Part shown: positions 25,699 to 33,902 of the stretch, piece by piece
How positions within the stretch are numbered: the stretch's first letter is position 1
How the letters are laid out: each line of letters starts with the position of its first letter
Origin: an unidentified bacterial endosymbiont
Lineage (GTDB): Bacteria > Pseudomonadota > Gammaproteobacteria > Enterobacterales > G038960095
Assembly (NCBI RefSeq): GCF_918320885.1
Contig: NZ_OU907312.1
Coordinates: 1,597,851-1,661,850, forward strand
DNA: 64,000 bases
Direction of reading: 5' to 3'
Translations under genes and position numbers: made by a program
The notes under the pieces: model-generated
The model's input: the letters and a program-made list of their open reading frames with translations, nothing else
What the model was told of the DNA's origin: nothing
Database searches by the model: none

Positions 25699-26730
25699 TT
25701 AGGAGTTTATTGTTGGTATGTCATTGGCGGCCAAATTTTTATAATCAGAGGCCATTGTTAAAGAATTATTTAAAAAACTAGTATAACTATCTGTTGTCAT
25801 AGATACCATTTGACTGCCTAAAGAATCTACCACCCTGGATTGTCTAGCCTTTTTTTTCTGATCATTCGGTTTTACAGTCATAGTGCAAGATCTTTTTTTA
25901 CTATCGATAGGCGTAGAACCATCATCACTTGCTGCATTACTAGCGGTGGTTGGGCCAGTCTTTTTTTTCCGCTCCTTGATAGGTTTTCTTCGGTAATTGG
26001 CAGGGGTGCCAGAAGCAGTTGAACACGTTGTAGGACTGTCGTCAGTACAGACAGTTTCAGGGGTTTCAGCAGTGGTTGGGCTAGTCTTTTTTTTCCGCTC
26101 CTTGATAGGTTTTCTTCGGTAATTGGCAGGGGTGCCAGACGCAGTTGAACACGTCGTAGGACTACCGTCAGTACAGACAGTTTTAGAGGTTTCAGCAGTG
26201 GTTGAGCTAGTCTTTTTTTTCCGCCCCTTGCGAGTTTCTCTTTGGTCATTAGTTACTGGACTAAGATATCTATTCCATTCGTAGTGTAGGCGATCAGTTA
26301 CTGGACTAATATATCTATCCCATCCATAGTGTAGGTACTCAGCCACCGCACCCCCATGATAGTATACAACATATACCCCAGTGGCAACTGCAGTAATAGA
26401 TATAACCGATGGGAGAACTATTGATACTGGAGTCCAAAATTTTATCGGATCATTAATGATGGATTTAATGAACATTTTAACTTCTTTGGGAAAACTAAGA
26501 GTAATTGGATGATTATCTGGATATTTCTGATACTTCTTTGAAGTTGATGAGAAAAAATTAACAACATCGACTGAAACATTATCTATTTTCAGCGCCGATA
26601 AACATTCGGCAAGCGCTTTAATCACTCTATTACTTATAATCATCTCAGATGATGAATTTGTTTGTTCTCCTATAGAATGGCGTAACATGTTCAAATCACT
26701 CGGTGGACACCCTACATCAACTGCAAGCAT
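25699..26730 (-). CDS. Unrecognised single-span protein with tandem Lys/Thr-rich repeats
   Basis: 343 residues, first gene of the three-gene unit, with a strong ribosome site (TAGGAGG, 5 nt before the ATG). Residues 1-95 are soluble-looking. One hydrophobic span lies at about 101-125 (PVSIVLPSVISITAVATGVY). Two 15-residue direct repeats follow at 133-162 (LHYGWDRYISPVTDR, LHYEWNRYLSPVTND). Residues about 168-258 consist of 42-residue tandem units, each with a KERKKKT cluster, TVCTD, PTTCST and GTPANYRRKPI. The C-terminus is hydrophilic. I recognise no domain. Two cysteines per unit could form disulfides if this part is exported. The layout (short soluble part, membrane anchor, repetitive hydrophilic tail) resembles surface or translocated proteins in general, not any named family. 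Confidence 0.7.
   Translation of the reverse strand: MLAVDVGCPPSDLNMLRHSIGEQTNSSSEMIISNRVIKALAECLSALKIDNVSVDVVNFFSSTSKKYQKYPDNHPITLSFPKEVKMFIKSIINDPIKFWTPVSIVLPSVISITAVATGVYVVYYHGGAVAEYLHYGWDRYISPVTDRLHYEWNRYLSPVTNDQRETRKGRKKKTSSTTAETSKTVCTDGSPTTCSTASGTPANYRRKPIKERKKKTSPTTAETPETVCTDDSPTTCSTASGTPANYRRKPIKERKKKTGPTTASNAASDDGSTPIDSKKRSCTMTVKPNDQKKKARQSRVVDSLGSQMVSMTTDSYTSFLNNSLTMASDYKNLAANDIPTINS
25961..26222 (-). repeat. 126-bp tandem direct repeats inside the 343-residue gene, each with an A8 tract
   Basis: T8CC on the plus strand recurs at 25961, 26087 and 26213, exactly 126 bp apart; the sequence between is nearly identical in the two full units and partly continues on both sides. On the coding strand each unit carries A8 (KKK codons). 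Because 126 is a multiple of three, alternative frames also stay open: a second frame of 123 codons (25878-26249, minus strand) spans the whole array. Confidence 0.9.
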
Positions 26731-26876
26731 AACATCCTCCTACCAAAGTTGCTCAGTGTTCCCTCAAGATCGGGGCGACTCTCCGGGAGACGAACTCCTA
26801 TCCCTCTCTCTTCCCAGTTGGTATTGTCGTAGGCTGTCACCATACTTTTGTCACCAACCAATCTTAGGATAGTTCA

Positions 26877-26901
26877 TTTTTTTATTTTTTTTGTTTTTTT
26901 T
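26877..26901 (-). promoter_or_regulatory. Phased A-tracts upstream of the three-gene unit
   Basis: On the minus strand, runs of 8, 8 and 7 A residues are separated by single bases, a spacing of about 9 bp. They lie about 150 bp upstream of the first gene of the accessory unit and just downstream of rapZ. A-tracts near helical phasing bend DNA and attract nucleoid proteins such as H-NS, or act as UP-element-like DNA. I see no clear -35/-10 pair below it. The function is inferred. Confidence 0.35.
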
Positions 26902-26956
26902 GTTCTGATTAATCAGCGGGGTAGCAGCACCAGGGGGGCACTGTTGAGGCAGCCGC

Positions 26957-27817
26957 TTAATCGTTGGCTGTCTGCTGCGCTAAAACCGTATGACGCGCTT
27001 GCACTCGCTTGCCCGCCCGCTGAAAATGCGCTGCTAACTGATTGACCACATAAACTGAGCGATGGCGTCCTCCGGTGCAACCAATCGCCACCGTGAGATG
27101 GTGACGATCATGGCGCTCGATGATCGGCAGCCACTCAGCAAGATAACTCGCCGTTTGGCTAATAAAGTGCGCTACTTCAGAATGCGATTTAAAAAAAGTG
27201 ACTACCGACTCATCACGCCCATCCAACGGCCGTAGCGACCAATCCCAATAGGGATTGGGTAAAAAACGGACATCAAACAGGTAATCAACGCCCCTGGGGA
27301 TCCCATACTTGAAACCAAAGGACTCAAAGACCAACCTTAATGAGATCTCAACTTCATCAACTAAGCGGTCGCGGATGATCTCTGCCAACTGATGAACCGA
27401 CAGCTGGCTAGTATCAATAACTAAATCTGCTTTAGCCCGCAACGGCACCAGCAGTAGTCGCTCCTCAGCCACGGCGCTCTCTAAAGAGTCATGACGGTGT
27501 GCCAGAGGATGACCGCGGCGTGTATCACTATAACGCTGCATCAAGATCAGCGGATCAGCTTCTAAAAACAGAAACCAAGGGGTGATCTCACCAGGCAACC
27601 CCTGTAGCACTCGCTCTAGGGCTGCTAATGTGGCAGGTAAATTACGAATATCTAGGCTCACGGCGCAGGGGGTTCCCTGCGCCACTAACAGCTCAATCAA
27701 CGGGGGCAATAATTTAATCGGTAAATTATCAACGCAGTAGTAGCCCCTATCTTCTAGAAGATGCAGGGCTACCGATTTCCCCGAACCAGAGTGACCACTG
27801 ACCAGCACTAAGCGCAT
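26957..27817 (-). CDS. rapZ: RNase adapter protein RapZ
   Basis: Binds glucosamine-6-phosphate and delivers the GlmZ small RNA to RNase E, tuning GlmS and cell-wall precursor synthesis. The P-loop GHSGSGKSVAL lies at residues 8-18, the Walker B-like region around SLDIRNLP, and the C-terminal domain shows SFGFKYGIPRGVDYLFDVRFLPNP and IGCTGGRHRSVYV. The 286 residues match E. coli (284). In relatives ptsN and npr flank it; both are absent here. GlmZ and GlmY RNAs, whose transcription is partly sigma-54 dependent in relatives, are not in this window. Confidence 0.96.
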   Translation of the reverse strand: MRLVLVSGHSGSGKSVALHLLEDRGYYCVDNLPIKLLPPLIELLVAQGTPCAVSLDIRNLPATLAALERVLQGLPGEITPWFLFLEADPLILMQRYSDTRRGHPLAHRHDSLESAVAEERLLLVPLRAKADLVIDTSQLSVHQLAEIIRDRLVDEVEISLRLVFESFGFKYGIPRGVDYLFDVRFLPNPYWDWSLRPLDGRDESVVTFFKSHSEVAHFISQTASYLAEWLPIIERHDRHHLTVAIGCTGGRHRSVYVVNQLAAHFQRAGKRVQARHTVLAQQTAND

Positions 27818-27884
27818 GGGCGCTCCTGCCGGCGAGCCTCTGTTCCCTTCACAGAGGGTCGAGCCTCTCCCTTGGTGGCAAAAA

Positions 27885-28172
27885 CTAGTGGTGCAGCCGT
27901 TTATCTTTGTGTTTTTTTAATAGACGAATCAATTTATCGATCAAACTATCAATCGCCGCTGTCATCGTCGCTTCCCTCGCGGTAGCATGCAGATCCTCCC
28001 CATTCGCTTGTAAGGTGGCCTCTGCAATATGCTGCATCTTTTCAACCTTTAAGACCACATGAATCAACGGGATGGGATCAAAAAAACGGGAGAGTTTTGG
28101 GACTTTTTCATTCACATAATCACGTAAGTGGGGGGTAATCTCAAAGTGCTGCCCAGAAAGATTGATTTGCAT
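27885..28172 (-). CDS. hpf: Ribosome hibernation promoting factor
   Basis: Short-type HPF that binds the 30S decoding channel and drives 100S dimer formation in stationary phase. The 95 residues equal the E. coli length. Family pattern: MQINLSGQHFEITPHLRDYVNEKV at the start (in two parts), then DLHATAREATMTAAIDSLIDKL and a basic end KKHKDKRLHH. An AAGGAG ribosome site lies 7 nt upstream. It lies only 120 bp after lptB, where rpoN is found in relatives, and 67 bp before rapZ, where ptsN is found. Confidence 0.95.
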   Translation of the reverse strand: MQINLSGQHFEITPHLRDYVNEKVPKLSRFFDPIPLIHVVLKVEKMQHIAEATLQANGEDLHATAREATMTAAIDSLIDKLIRLLKKHKDKRLHH

Positions 28173-28292
28173 CAGTTAACTCCTTAATCACATCCATCAG
28201 ATCTCTCTATCACAGTGTACACGGCAACCGCTTGCAAGGTGAGCGTGCTGCCTGTCTGCCTGTGATAACGTTAGAACAAACCCTTCCAGTCA

Positions 28293-29018
28293 CTATAAGC
28301 GAAATCCTTCCCCCAAGTAGACCTGTTGCACCGAGGGGTTGTGGAGGATCTCCGTTGGGGTTCCCTGGGCTAATACGACCCCCTGTGAAACAATATAAGC
28401 ATGCTCACAGACCGTTAAGGTCTCACGCACGTTGTGATCAGTAATCAATAGTCCTACCCCCTGTCGCCGCAAACGCTGAATCGTTTTTTTAAGCTCAATC
28501 ACTGAGATAGGATCCACCCCAGCAAAAGGTTCATCCAATAAAATAAATTGTGGATTAGCCGCCATCGCGCGGGCAATCTCTACCCGCCTACGCTCTCCGC
28601 CCGAGAGCACTTGGCCCAACTGCTCACGCAAAGCCCCCAGGTTAAAAGTCTCTAGCAAGGCTTCTGCCGCAGCTAGTTGGCCTTGACGCGTGAGATCAGA
28701 GCGCAGCTCTAACACCGCCATCAAGTTATTAAAAACGGTCAGGCGGCGAAAAATAGAGGCCTCCTGTGGCAGATACCCCACCCCTAGACGAGCTCGGGCA
28801 TACAACGGCAAAGCACTGATCTCGCGATCATCAATAAAGATATGACCGGCATCACAGCGGATAATCCCAGCCACCATATAAAAGGTGGTGGTTTTTCCGG
28901 CACCATTCGGACCCAATAAACCAACAATCTCACCCGACTGCACTGTCAGACTCACGTCTTCAACGACGGTGCGCCCTCGATAGGCTTTTGCTAGTCGCAC
29001 TGCTTTCAACTGGGCCAT
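28293..29018 (-). CDS. lptB: LPS export ABC transporter ATPase LptB
   Basis: Cytoplasmic ATPase of the LptB2FG complex that extracts LPS from the inner membrane. It has Walker A GPNGAGKTTT, Q-loop VGYLPQEASIF, signature LSGGERRRVEIARA, Walker B FILLDEPFAGVDP and the switch His in LLITDHNVRETL. The 241 residues are the normal length. It follows lptA after 7 bp, so the kdsD-kdsC-lptC-lptA-lptB genes form one transcription unit. lptF and lptG are outside the window. Confidence 0.97.
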   Translation of the reverse strand: MAQLKAVRLAKAYRGRTVVEDVSLTVQSGEIVGLLGPNGAGKTTTFYMVAGIIRCDAGHIFIDDREISALPLYARARLGVGYLPQEASIFRRLTVFNNLMAVLELRSDLTRQGQLAAAEALLETFNLGALREQLGQVLSGGERRRVEIARAMAANPQFILLDEPFAGVDPISVIELKKTIQRLRRQGVGLLITDHNVRETLTVCEHAYIVSQGVVLAQGTPTEILHNPSVQQVYLGEGFRL

Positions 29019-29025
29019 GGCGGCT

Positions 29026-29550
29026 TCATGGTTTCTGCTTCACTGGTTGCTGCAGCTGTTCTGGCCATAACAGCATTTTGACCCGTTGCTGAGCAGCACT
29101 CTCTGCCTGAACGCGCTGTTGTAAAAGATGGTAAGTAATGCGATCACTCTGAATCTGATTATCACGCAGTTTAAGGCGTGCCTGCTGCTGTAAAATCAAG
29201 AGACCTTTCTGAGCATGATACTGCATGGTCTGCCCAGAGCCATGAACCGGTTGTTGATCCTCTAACAGCTGATAAAAGGTAGCTGGAGTCCCCGTGGCCT
29301 CCACCTCTTCTTGCCCTGATTGATTGTTAATTCGGGTGATCACCACCCGATCGGCGTGGATTTTAATCGATCCTTGCGTAACAACCACTTGCCCACTAAA
29401 AGTCATGCGGTGGCTGTTTAGATCGAGTGATTGACGCTGGGAGACAATTTCTATCGGCTGTTGGCTATCCCTGGTTAACGCGCTCAGTGGTCCCGTGAAG
29501 AGCACCAAAAGCAGCAGGAATAATAGGCTAAGCGTGTGGTTGAACAGCAT
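29026..29550 (-). CDS. lptA: Periplasmic LPS-bridge protein LptA
   Basis: Oligomerises as the periplasmic bridge carrying LPS from LptC to LptD. A signal peptide (HTLSLLFLLLLVLFTGPLSA) precedes the beta-jellyroll starting at QPIEIVSQRQSLDL and FSGQVVVTQGSIKIHADRV. The 174 residues are slightly shorter than E. coli (185). The start overlaps the 3' end of lptC by 23 bp, indicating tight coupling. The C-terminal tail is short and basic (QLQQPVKQKP). Confidence 0.92.
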   Translation of the reverse strand: MLFNHTLSLLFLLLLVLFTGPLSALTRDSQQPIEIVSQRQSLDLNSHRMTFSGQVVVTQGSIKIHADRVVITRINNQSGQEEVEATGTPATFYQLLEDQQPVHGSGQTMQYHAQKGLLILQQQARLKLRDNQIQSDRITYHLLQQRVQAESAAQQRVKMLLWPEQLQQPVKQKP

Positions 29551-30088
29551 AGTGAGTTTTCACTGAATTCAGCAGCGTAAAGACCCGCTGGTTGAAGTTA
29601 CCCCGTAAGCCGTTGCCCCGGGAGATAAACTGCTGCCCAGAGAGGGTCACACGCTGATCACTCTGGATCGCCTGATCAATGAGATCAATCTGCACCTGCT
29701 CTGTCACCATTTTTTGCAACGCCGTATCTGCCATCAAGCTCCTGATCTCAATATTACCACTTAAATAGAGCTGCCGCTGCTGCACTAATCGTGCCTGGTT
29801 GGCGTGCACCACCCAACTGATCTGCTGGGACGCATTAAATAGCTGTAGCTGTGGCTGTTCAAAATAGCTGATCTGCCCTCGTGCGTCATGTTGAGCGGCC
29901 GCCGCTGCTAAACGATAATGAAGATCTCCCTGCGCATCGTAAACCACCGTGACCAGGGAGTGACACTGATGTTGTGGAGAGAAGCGCTCAACCAGCGCAG
30001 AGTGGCCGGCTCGCTTGGGCAGCAGCGCCAGCCAAATCCCCAGCCCTAAAGCGATGAGTGCCAGCAATCCGCTGACGCCTGACTTCAC
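29528..30088 (-). CDS. lptC: LPS export protein LptC
   Basis: Bitopic inner-membrane protein that receives LPS from LptB2FG and passes it to LptA. The N-terminal anchor (GVSGLLALIALGLGIWLALL) is followed by a jellyroll with FSPQHQCHSLVTVVYDAQGDLHYRL across its start, YFEQPQLQLFNAS and TLSGQQFISRGNGLRGNFN near the end. 186 residues, close to 191 in E. coli. The start overlaps kdsC by 4 bp (ATGA). Confidence 0.9.
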   Translation of the reverse strand: MKSGVSGLLALIALGLGIWLALLPKRAGHSALVERFSPQHQCHSLVTVVYDAQGDLHYRLAAAAAQHDARGQISYFEQPQLQLFNASQQISWVVHANQARLVQQRQLYLSGNIEIRSLMADTALQKMVTEQVQIDLIDQAIQSDQRVTLSGQQFISRGNGLRGNFNQRVFTLLNSVKTHYAVQPHA

Positions 30089-30663
30089 TGGATGGCTCCT
30101 CCTGAGGAAGCCGGCGACAGTTCCATACCGGGAAACTGCTGGTGGGCTAATAACAGCAGATCACAGAGCTCACGGACGGCACCCTGACCACCCGCTTTGC
30201 GGGTTACATAGTGTACCCGCGGCAGCAACCAGGGGTGCGCATCCGTAACAGCCACTGCTAAACCGACCTGTTGCAGCACCGGCCAATCTATCAAATCATC
30301 GCCAATATAGGCTACCTGGTCCGCTGTTAACTGCAGTCGTTGCAGCAGCTGTTGAAAAGGGGTTACTTTTTCTCGTTGACCTTGATACAGATGCTCAATC
30401 CCTAACATCGCTGCCCGATCGTTCACCATGCGTGAGGTTCCACCAGTGATGAGAGCAACCTCTAGCCCCAAGGCTTGCAGCAGTCGAATCCCATAACCAT
30501 CCTGTACATGAAAACTTTTTAACTCCTCACCACGGCTATCTCGATAGATTAACCCATTGGAGAGTACCCCATCAACGTCACAGATCAAAAGACGAACCCG
30601 CTGTGCTTGCGTTAATAGTGTAGCGTTGATTGGTCCATAAACGGTTTCCACCCAATCACCCAT
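30085..30663 (-). CDS. kdsC: 3-deoxy-D-manno-octulosonate 8-phosphate phosphatase KdsC
   Basis: HAD-family phosphatase that makes free KDO for lipid A core attachment. The motif I sequence LLICDVDGVLSNGLIY carries the DxD nucleophile, followed by FHVQDGYGIRLLQALG, ALITGGTSRMVNDRAAMLG and the motif IV region VAYIGDDLIDWPVL. The 192 residues match the family (188). Its start codon overlaps the kdsD stop by one base (TAATG). Confidence 0.96.
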   Translation of the reverse strand: MGDWVETVYGPINATLLTQAQRVRLLICDVDGVLSNGLIYRDSRGEELKSFHVQDGYGIRLLQALGLEVALITGGTSRMVNDRAAMLGIEHLYQGQREKVTPFQQLLQRLQLTADQVAYIGDDLIDWPVLQQVGLAVAVTDAHPWLLPRVHYVTRKAGGQGAVRELCDLLLLAHQQFPGMELSPASSGGAIQ

Positions 30664-31634
30664 TAGACGAGCCCTGCTTTTAATAGATCATGGAGATGCA
30701 GCACCCCCTCTAGCCGCTCCTCAGCCATCACCAGCAAAGTGGTAATCCGATGCGCCTGCATCAGTTCCAATGCCTCCATGGCTAAACAGTGTGCTGAAAT
30801 GCGTAGGCCGCCGGGGGTCATGAGGTCGCCAATTCTCGTATGGTTTAGATCGAGGGCCAAATCCAAAGCCCGTCGTAAATCTCCATCAGTAAACAGCCCC
30901 TGCACCCGCTGCTGCTCATCGCAAATCACCGTCATGCCCAGGCCATGCTGGGTCATGGCTAACACCGCATCACGCAGTGACGCTTGTGGGGCAATCTGTG
31001 GAACCAAATCGCCACACCGCATGATCTCTTTCACCTGTAACAGTAATCGCCGTCCTAGCCGTCCGCCAGGATGCGACTTCGCAAAATCCTCCTGGGTAAA
31101 ACCACGTGCCCGTAACAGCGCCACGGCTAGTGCATCACCCAGAACCAAGGTTGCAGTGGTGCTGGAGGTCGGCGCCAAACCCAGCGGACAGGCCTCTTTC
31201 AAGCGCCCAATATCCAGGTGGACATCAGCGGTCTGTGCCAAGGTGCTACCGGGCTCGCCCGTGATGGCGATCAAAGGCGAGGGTAACCGTCTGAAGCCCC
31301 CTAGCAGCGCCAGCAACTCTGGCGTCTCTCCAGAGTGTGACAATAACAATAGGCAATCTTTGGCACTCAGCATCCCCAAATCGCCATGGCTCGCTTCACT
31401 GGGATGGACAAAAAAAGCGGGGGTTCCCGTGCTGGCCAGGGTTGAAGCAATTTTACGAGCGATATGTCCCGATTTGCCCACCCCAAGCACCGCAACTTTA
31501 CCACGACAGTGGTAGAGCTGCTCACAGGCCTGAGAAAACGCCGCTTGCGCAATGGTCTGCTGCAGTTGTTGGAGGCCAGCCAGCTCTATGGCTAATACCT
31601 CCTGCCCCCAGTGTTGAAACTCAAATGGTGTCAT
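30663..31634 (-). CDS. kdsD: Arabinose-5-phosphate isomerase KdsD
   Basis: Interconverts ribulose 5-phosphate and arabinose 5-phosphate, the entry step of KDO synthesis. An N-terminal SIS domain shows GVGKSGHIARKIASTLASTG and the catalytic-loop FVHPSEASHGDLGML; two CBS domains follow from about residue 205 (MRCGDLVPQIAP, then MTPGGLRISAHCLA). 323 residues against 328 in E. coli. It is the first gene of the kds-lpt unit and is divergent from mlaF across 186 bp; yrbG, found between them in relatives, is absent. Confidence 0.96.
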   Translation of the reverse strand: MTPFEFQHWGQEVLAIELAGLQQLQQTIAQAAFSQACEQLYHCRGKVAVLGVGKSGHIARKIASTLASTGTPAFFVHPSEASHGDLGMLSAKDCLLLLSHSGETPELLALLGGFRRLPSPLIAITGEPGSTLAQTADVHLDIGRLKEACPLGLAPTSSTTATLVLGDALAVALLRARGFTQEDFAKSHPGGRLGRRLLLQVKEIMRCGDLVPQIAPQASLRDAVLAMTQHGLGMTVICDEQQRVQGLFTDGDLRRALDLALDLNHTRIGDLMTPGGLRISAHCLAMEALELMQAHRITTLLVMAEERLEGVLHLHDLLKAGLV

Positions 31635-31820
31635 TCCGGTTCATCTCATCTCCTGGCGCCAACCACTACACTACTGCTTCCGAAATCAATAGACAATCCC
31701 TGATGAGGATCAGTCAGTACCCGCCATCATAAGAATAAGCATTGAGAGTGCCTGTAGAAAAGCCTATTATTCGCCATTATGGATTGCCAGCGTTAATGCT
31801 ATAAACAAAGAGCCTCTAGA

Positions 31821-32633
31821 ATGCCAAAAAGTAGGGCCCCCTTGGTACAGCTGTGTGACATCACCTTTGACTACCCAAGGCGGCGGGTTTTTGACAATAT
31901 CACACTCTCGATCCCTACGGGAAAGATTGTAGCTTTGATGGGACCTTCTGGCTGCGGTAAATCAACGCTGCTGAAGTTGATTGGTGGGCAGCAGCGGCCA
32001 CAAACAGGAGCCGTACTCTTTAAACAGCAGAATATTCCAATGCTGCCACGCCAACAGCTCTATGCCCTACGTAAAAAGATGAGTATGCTGTTTCAATCAG
32101 GGGCCCTGTTTACCGATCTGACCCTGTTTGATAATGTGGCCTTTCCACTACAGGAACATACGTCACTACCCCGGGCACTCATTCACACCCTGGTCATGAT
32201 GAAATTGGAAGCCGTTGGGTTACGAGGTGCTGCCCACTTCATGCCCTCGACACTCTCTGGCGGCATGGCTCGACGGGCCGCCTTGGCACGGGCTATTGCC
32301 CTCGATCCAGAGCTACTGCTGTTCGATGAACCCTTTGTGGGTCAAGATCCTATCACGACTGGTATTTTAGTGACCTTAATCCGACAGTTAAATCGATCAC
32401 TTGGCATCACCTGTCTCATCGTTTCCCATCAGATCTCTACCCTACTCCGGCTCGCTGATTATGGTTATATTATTGCCGATCAACAGGTGATCTCCCAAGG
32501 AACCCCGACTCAGCTCCGCCATTCTACCAACCCGAAGACCCATCAATTTTTAAAAGGTCTTGCCGATGGACCTGTGCCTTTTCACTACCCAACCACAGAC
32601 TATCATCAAGCCCTGTTTACGCCATGTTATTGA
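31821..32633 (+). CDS. mlaF: Mla phospholipid transport ATPase MlaF
   Basis: Cytoplasmic ATPase of the MlaFEDB complex that moves phospholipid between the inner membrane and the periplasmic carrier MlaC. Walker [18 protein letters not shown]-loop [15 protein letters not shown], signature [14 protein letters not shown], Walker [15 protein letters not shown] and H-loop CLIVSHQ are all present. 270 residues, normal length. The stop overlaps mlaE by 10 bp and the mlaFEDCB-ibaG-murA order is the conserved one. Confidence 0.97.
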   Translation: MPKSRAPLVQLCDITFDYPRRRVFDNITLSIPTGKIVALMGPSGCGKSTLLKLIGGQQRPQTGAVLFKQQNIPMLPRQQLYALRKKMSMLFQSGALFTDLTLFDNVAFPLQEHTSLPRALIHTLVMMKLEAVGLRGAAHFMPSTLSGGMARRAALARAIALDPELLLFDEPFVGQDPITTGILVTLIRQLNRSLGITCLIVSHQISTLLRLADYGYIIADQQVISQGTPTQLRHSTNPKTHQFLKGLADGPVPFHYPTTDYHQALFTPCY

Positions 32634-33406
32634 AACTCATCACCCTACTGGGCTCCCAAGCGGTGCTGTTTTGCAGCACCTTTGGGCGTGCCGGATTGAT
32701 GTTGTTCCAAGCGCTGATTAGCCGTCCACAACTGGCCAAACAGTGGCGATTGCTCCGCTATCAACTCTATCAGTTGGGGCTACAATCGGTACTGATTGTG
32801 ACGCTTTCCGGCCTGTTTATTGGCATGGTACTCAGTCTGCAAAGTTACCTGGTGTTGGTCACCTACGGCGCCGAACAGAGCCTGGGGCAGATGGTAGCGC
32901 TCTCGCTGCTACGTGAGCTAGGTCCAGTCATCACGGCACTGCTGTTTGCTGGGCGGGCCGGATCAGCGCTGACGGCGGAGATAGGACTGATGAAGGCTAC
33001 CGAGCAGCTGGCATCCCTAGAGATGATGGCGATCGATCCCTTACGCCGGCTGATTGCACCACGCTTTTGGGCTGGCTTCATCAGCCTGCCTTTATTAACC
33101 TTACTGTTCATTGCTGTCGGTATTTGGGGCAGTGCGCTGGTAGGCATCGACTGGAAAGGCGTAGACGCTGGCCATTTTTGGCCACTCATGCAGTCGGCTG
33201 TCAGCTGGCGCCATGATGTTTTGAACGGGCTAGTCAAAAGTGCGGTATTCGCGATAGCCATCTTGTGGATTGCACTGTTCAATGGTTATGATGCGACACC
33301 TACCGCGGCGGGCGTTAGCCAAGCGACTACCCGAACCGTGGTATACTCTTCTCTAGCCATTTTGGCTCTGGATTTTTTATTAACCGCTCTGCTGTTTGGC
33401 CAGTAG
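32624..33406 (+). CDS. mlaE: Mla phospholipid transport permease MlaE
   Basis: Integral membrane permease of MlaFEDB with five predicted spans. The family block [36 protein letters not shown] split around the coupling helix, [21 protein letters not shown] and the late [19 protein letters not shown]-like segment (actual [17 protein letters not shown]) identify it. 260 residues equal the E. coli length. The ATG lies inside the 3' end of mlaF. Confidence 0.96.
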   Translation: MLLKLITLLGSQAVLFCSTFGRAGLMLFQALISRPQLAKQWRLLRYQLYQLGLQSVLIVTLSGLFIGMVLSLQSYLVLVTYGAEQSLGQMVALSLLRELGPVITALLFAGRAGSALTAEIGLMKATEQLASLEMMAIDPLRRLIAPRFWAGFISLPLLTLLFIAVGIWGSALVGIDWKGVDAGHFWPLMQSAVSWRHDVLNGLVKSAVFAIAILWIALFNGYDATPTAAGVSQATTRTVVYSSLAILALDFLLTALLFGQ

Positions 33407-33422
33407 TAATATTAGGAAACTC

Positions 33423-33899
33423 GTGACGATGCCACCGTCTAAAAGTATGGAGTTCGGCGTAGGTATTTTTATACTCGCTGCCTTGCTTGCACTGCTGTTT
33501 ATCAGTTTAAAAGTCGCTTCTAACAGCGAATTTAAGCGTGAACCCTCCTACGCTCTCTACGCCACTTTCGACAATATCAATGGCCTAAAAATTCACTCCC
33601 CAGTAAAAATTGGGGGCGTTACCGTCGGGAGAATCACTCACATTACGCTGGATAGTGACTATCGCCCACGGGTGCAATTAGCGGTGGCCAAACGCTATGA
33701 TGCCTTGCCGGCTACTAGCCGCCTAGTGAGCAGTACTGCAGGCTTATTAGGGGAGAAATATCTAGCGCTGGTCCCCGGTTTCGTTGATTCGGAGGTCTCT
33801 TCTCTGAAGTCTGGTGATACTATTGAAGAGACACAATCTTCTCTTGTATTAGAAGAGTTGATCGGCCAATTGATCTATTCTCGCAAAAAAACACCGTAA
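33423..33899 (+). CDS. mlaD: Mla complex MCE-domain protein MlaD
   Basis: Membrane-anchored hexameric MCE ring that channels lipids between MlaE and MlaC. A single N-terminal span (FGVGIFILAALLALLFISL) is followed by the MCE domain: LYATFDNINGLKIHSPVKIGGVTVGRI in two strands and STAGLLGEKYLALVPGF. I prefer the GTG at 33423, 5 nt after AGGA, over an upstream ATG at 33396 lying within mlaE; an ATG at 33429 is a further option. About 158 residues against 183 in E. coli, the difference being the C-terminal tail. Confidence 0.93.
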   Translation: MTMPPSKSMEFGVGIFILAALLALLFISLKVASNSEFKREPSYALYATFDNINGLKIHSPVKIGGVTVGRITHITLDSDYRPRVQLAVAKRYDALPATSRLVSSTAGLLGEKYLALVPGFVDSEVSSLKSGDTIEETQSSLVLEELIGQLIYSRKKTP

Positions 33900-33902
33900 G
33901 GC

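Noticed and set aside
30739-31515. 258-codon plus-strand frame
   Set aside because: Lies wholly opposite kdsD, which is unambiguous by its SIS and CBS motifs; it is a codon-bias shadow.
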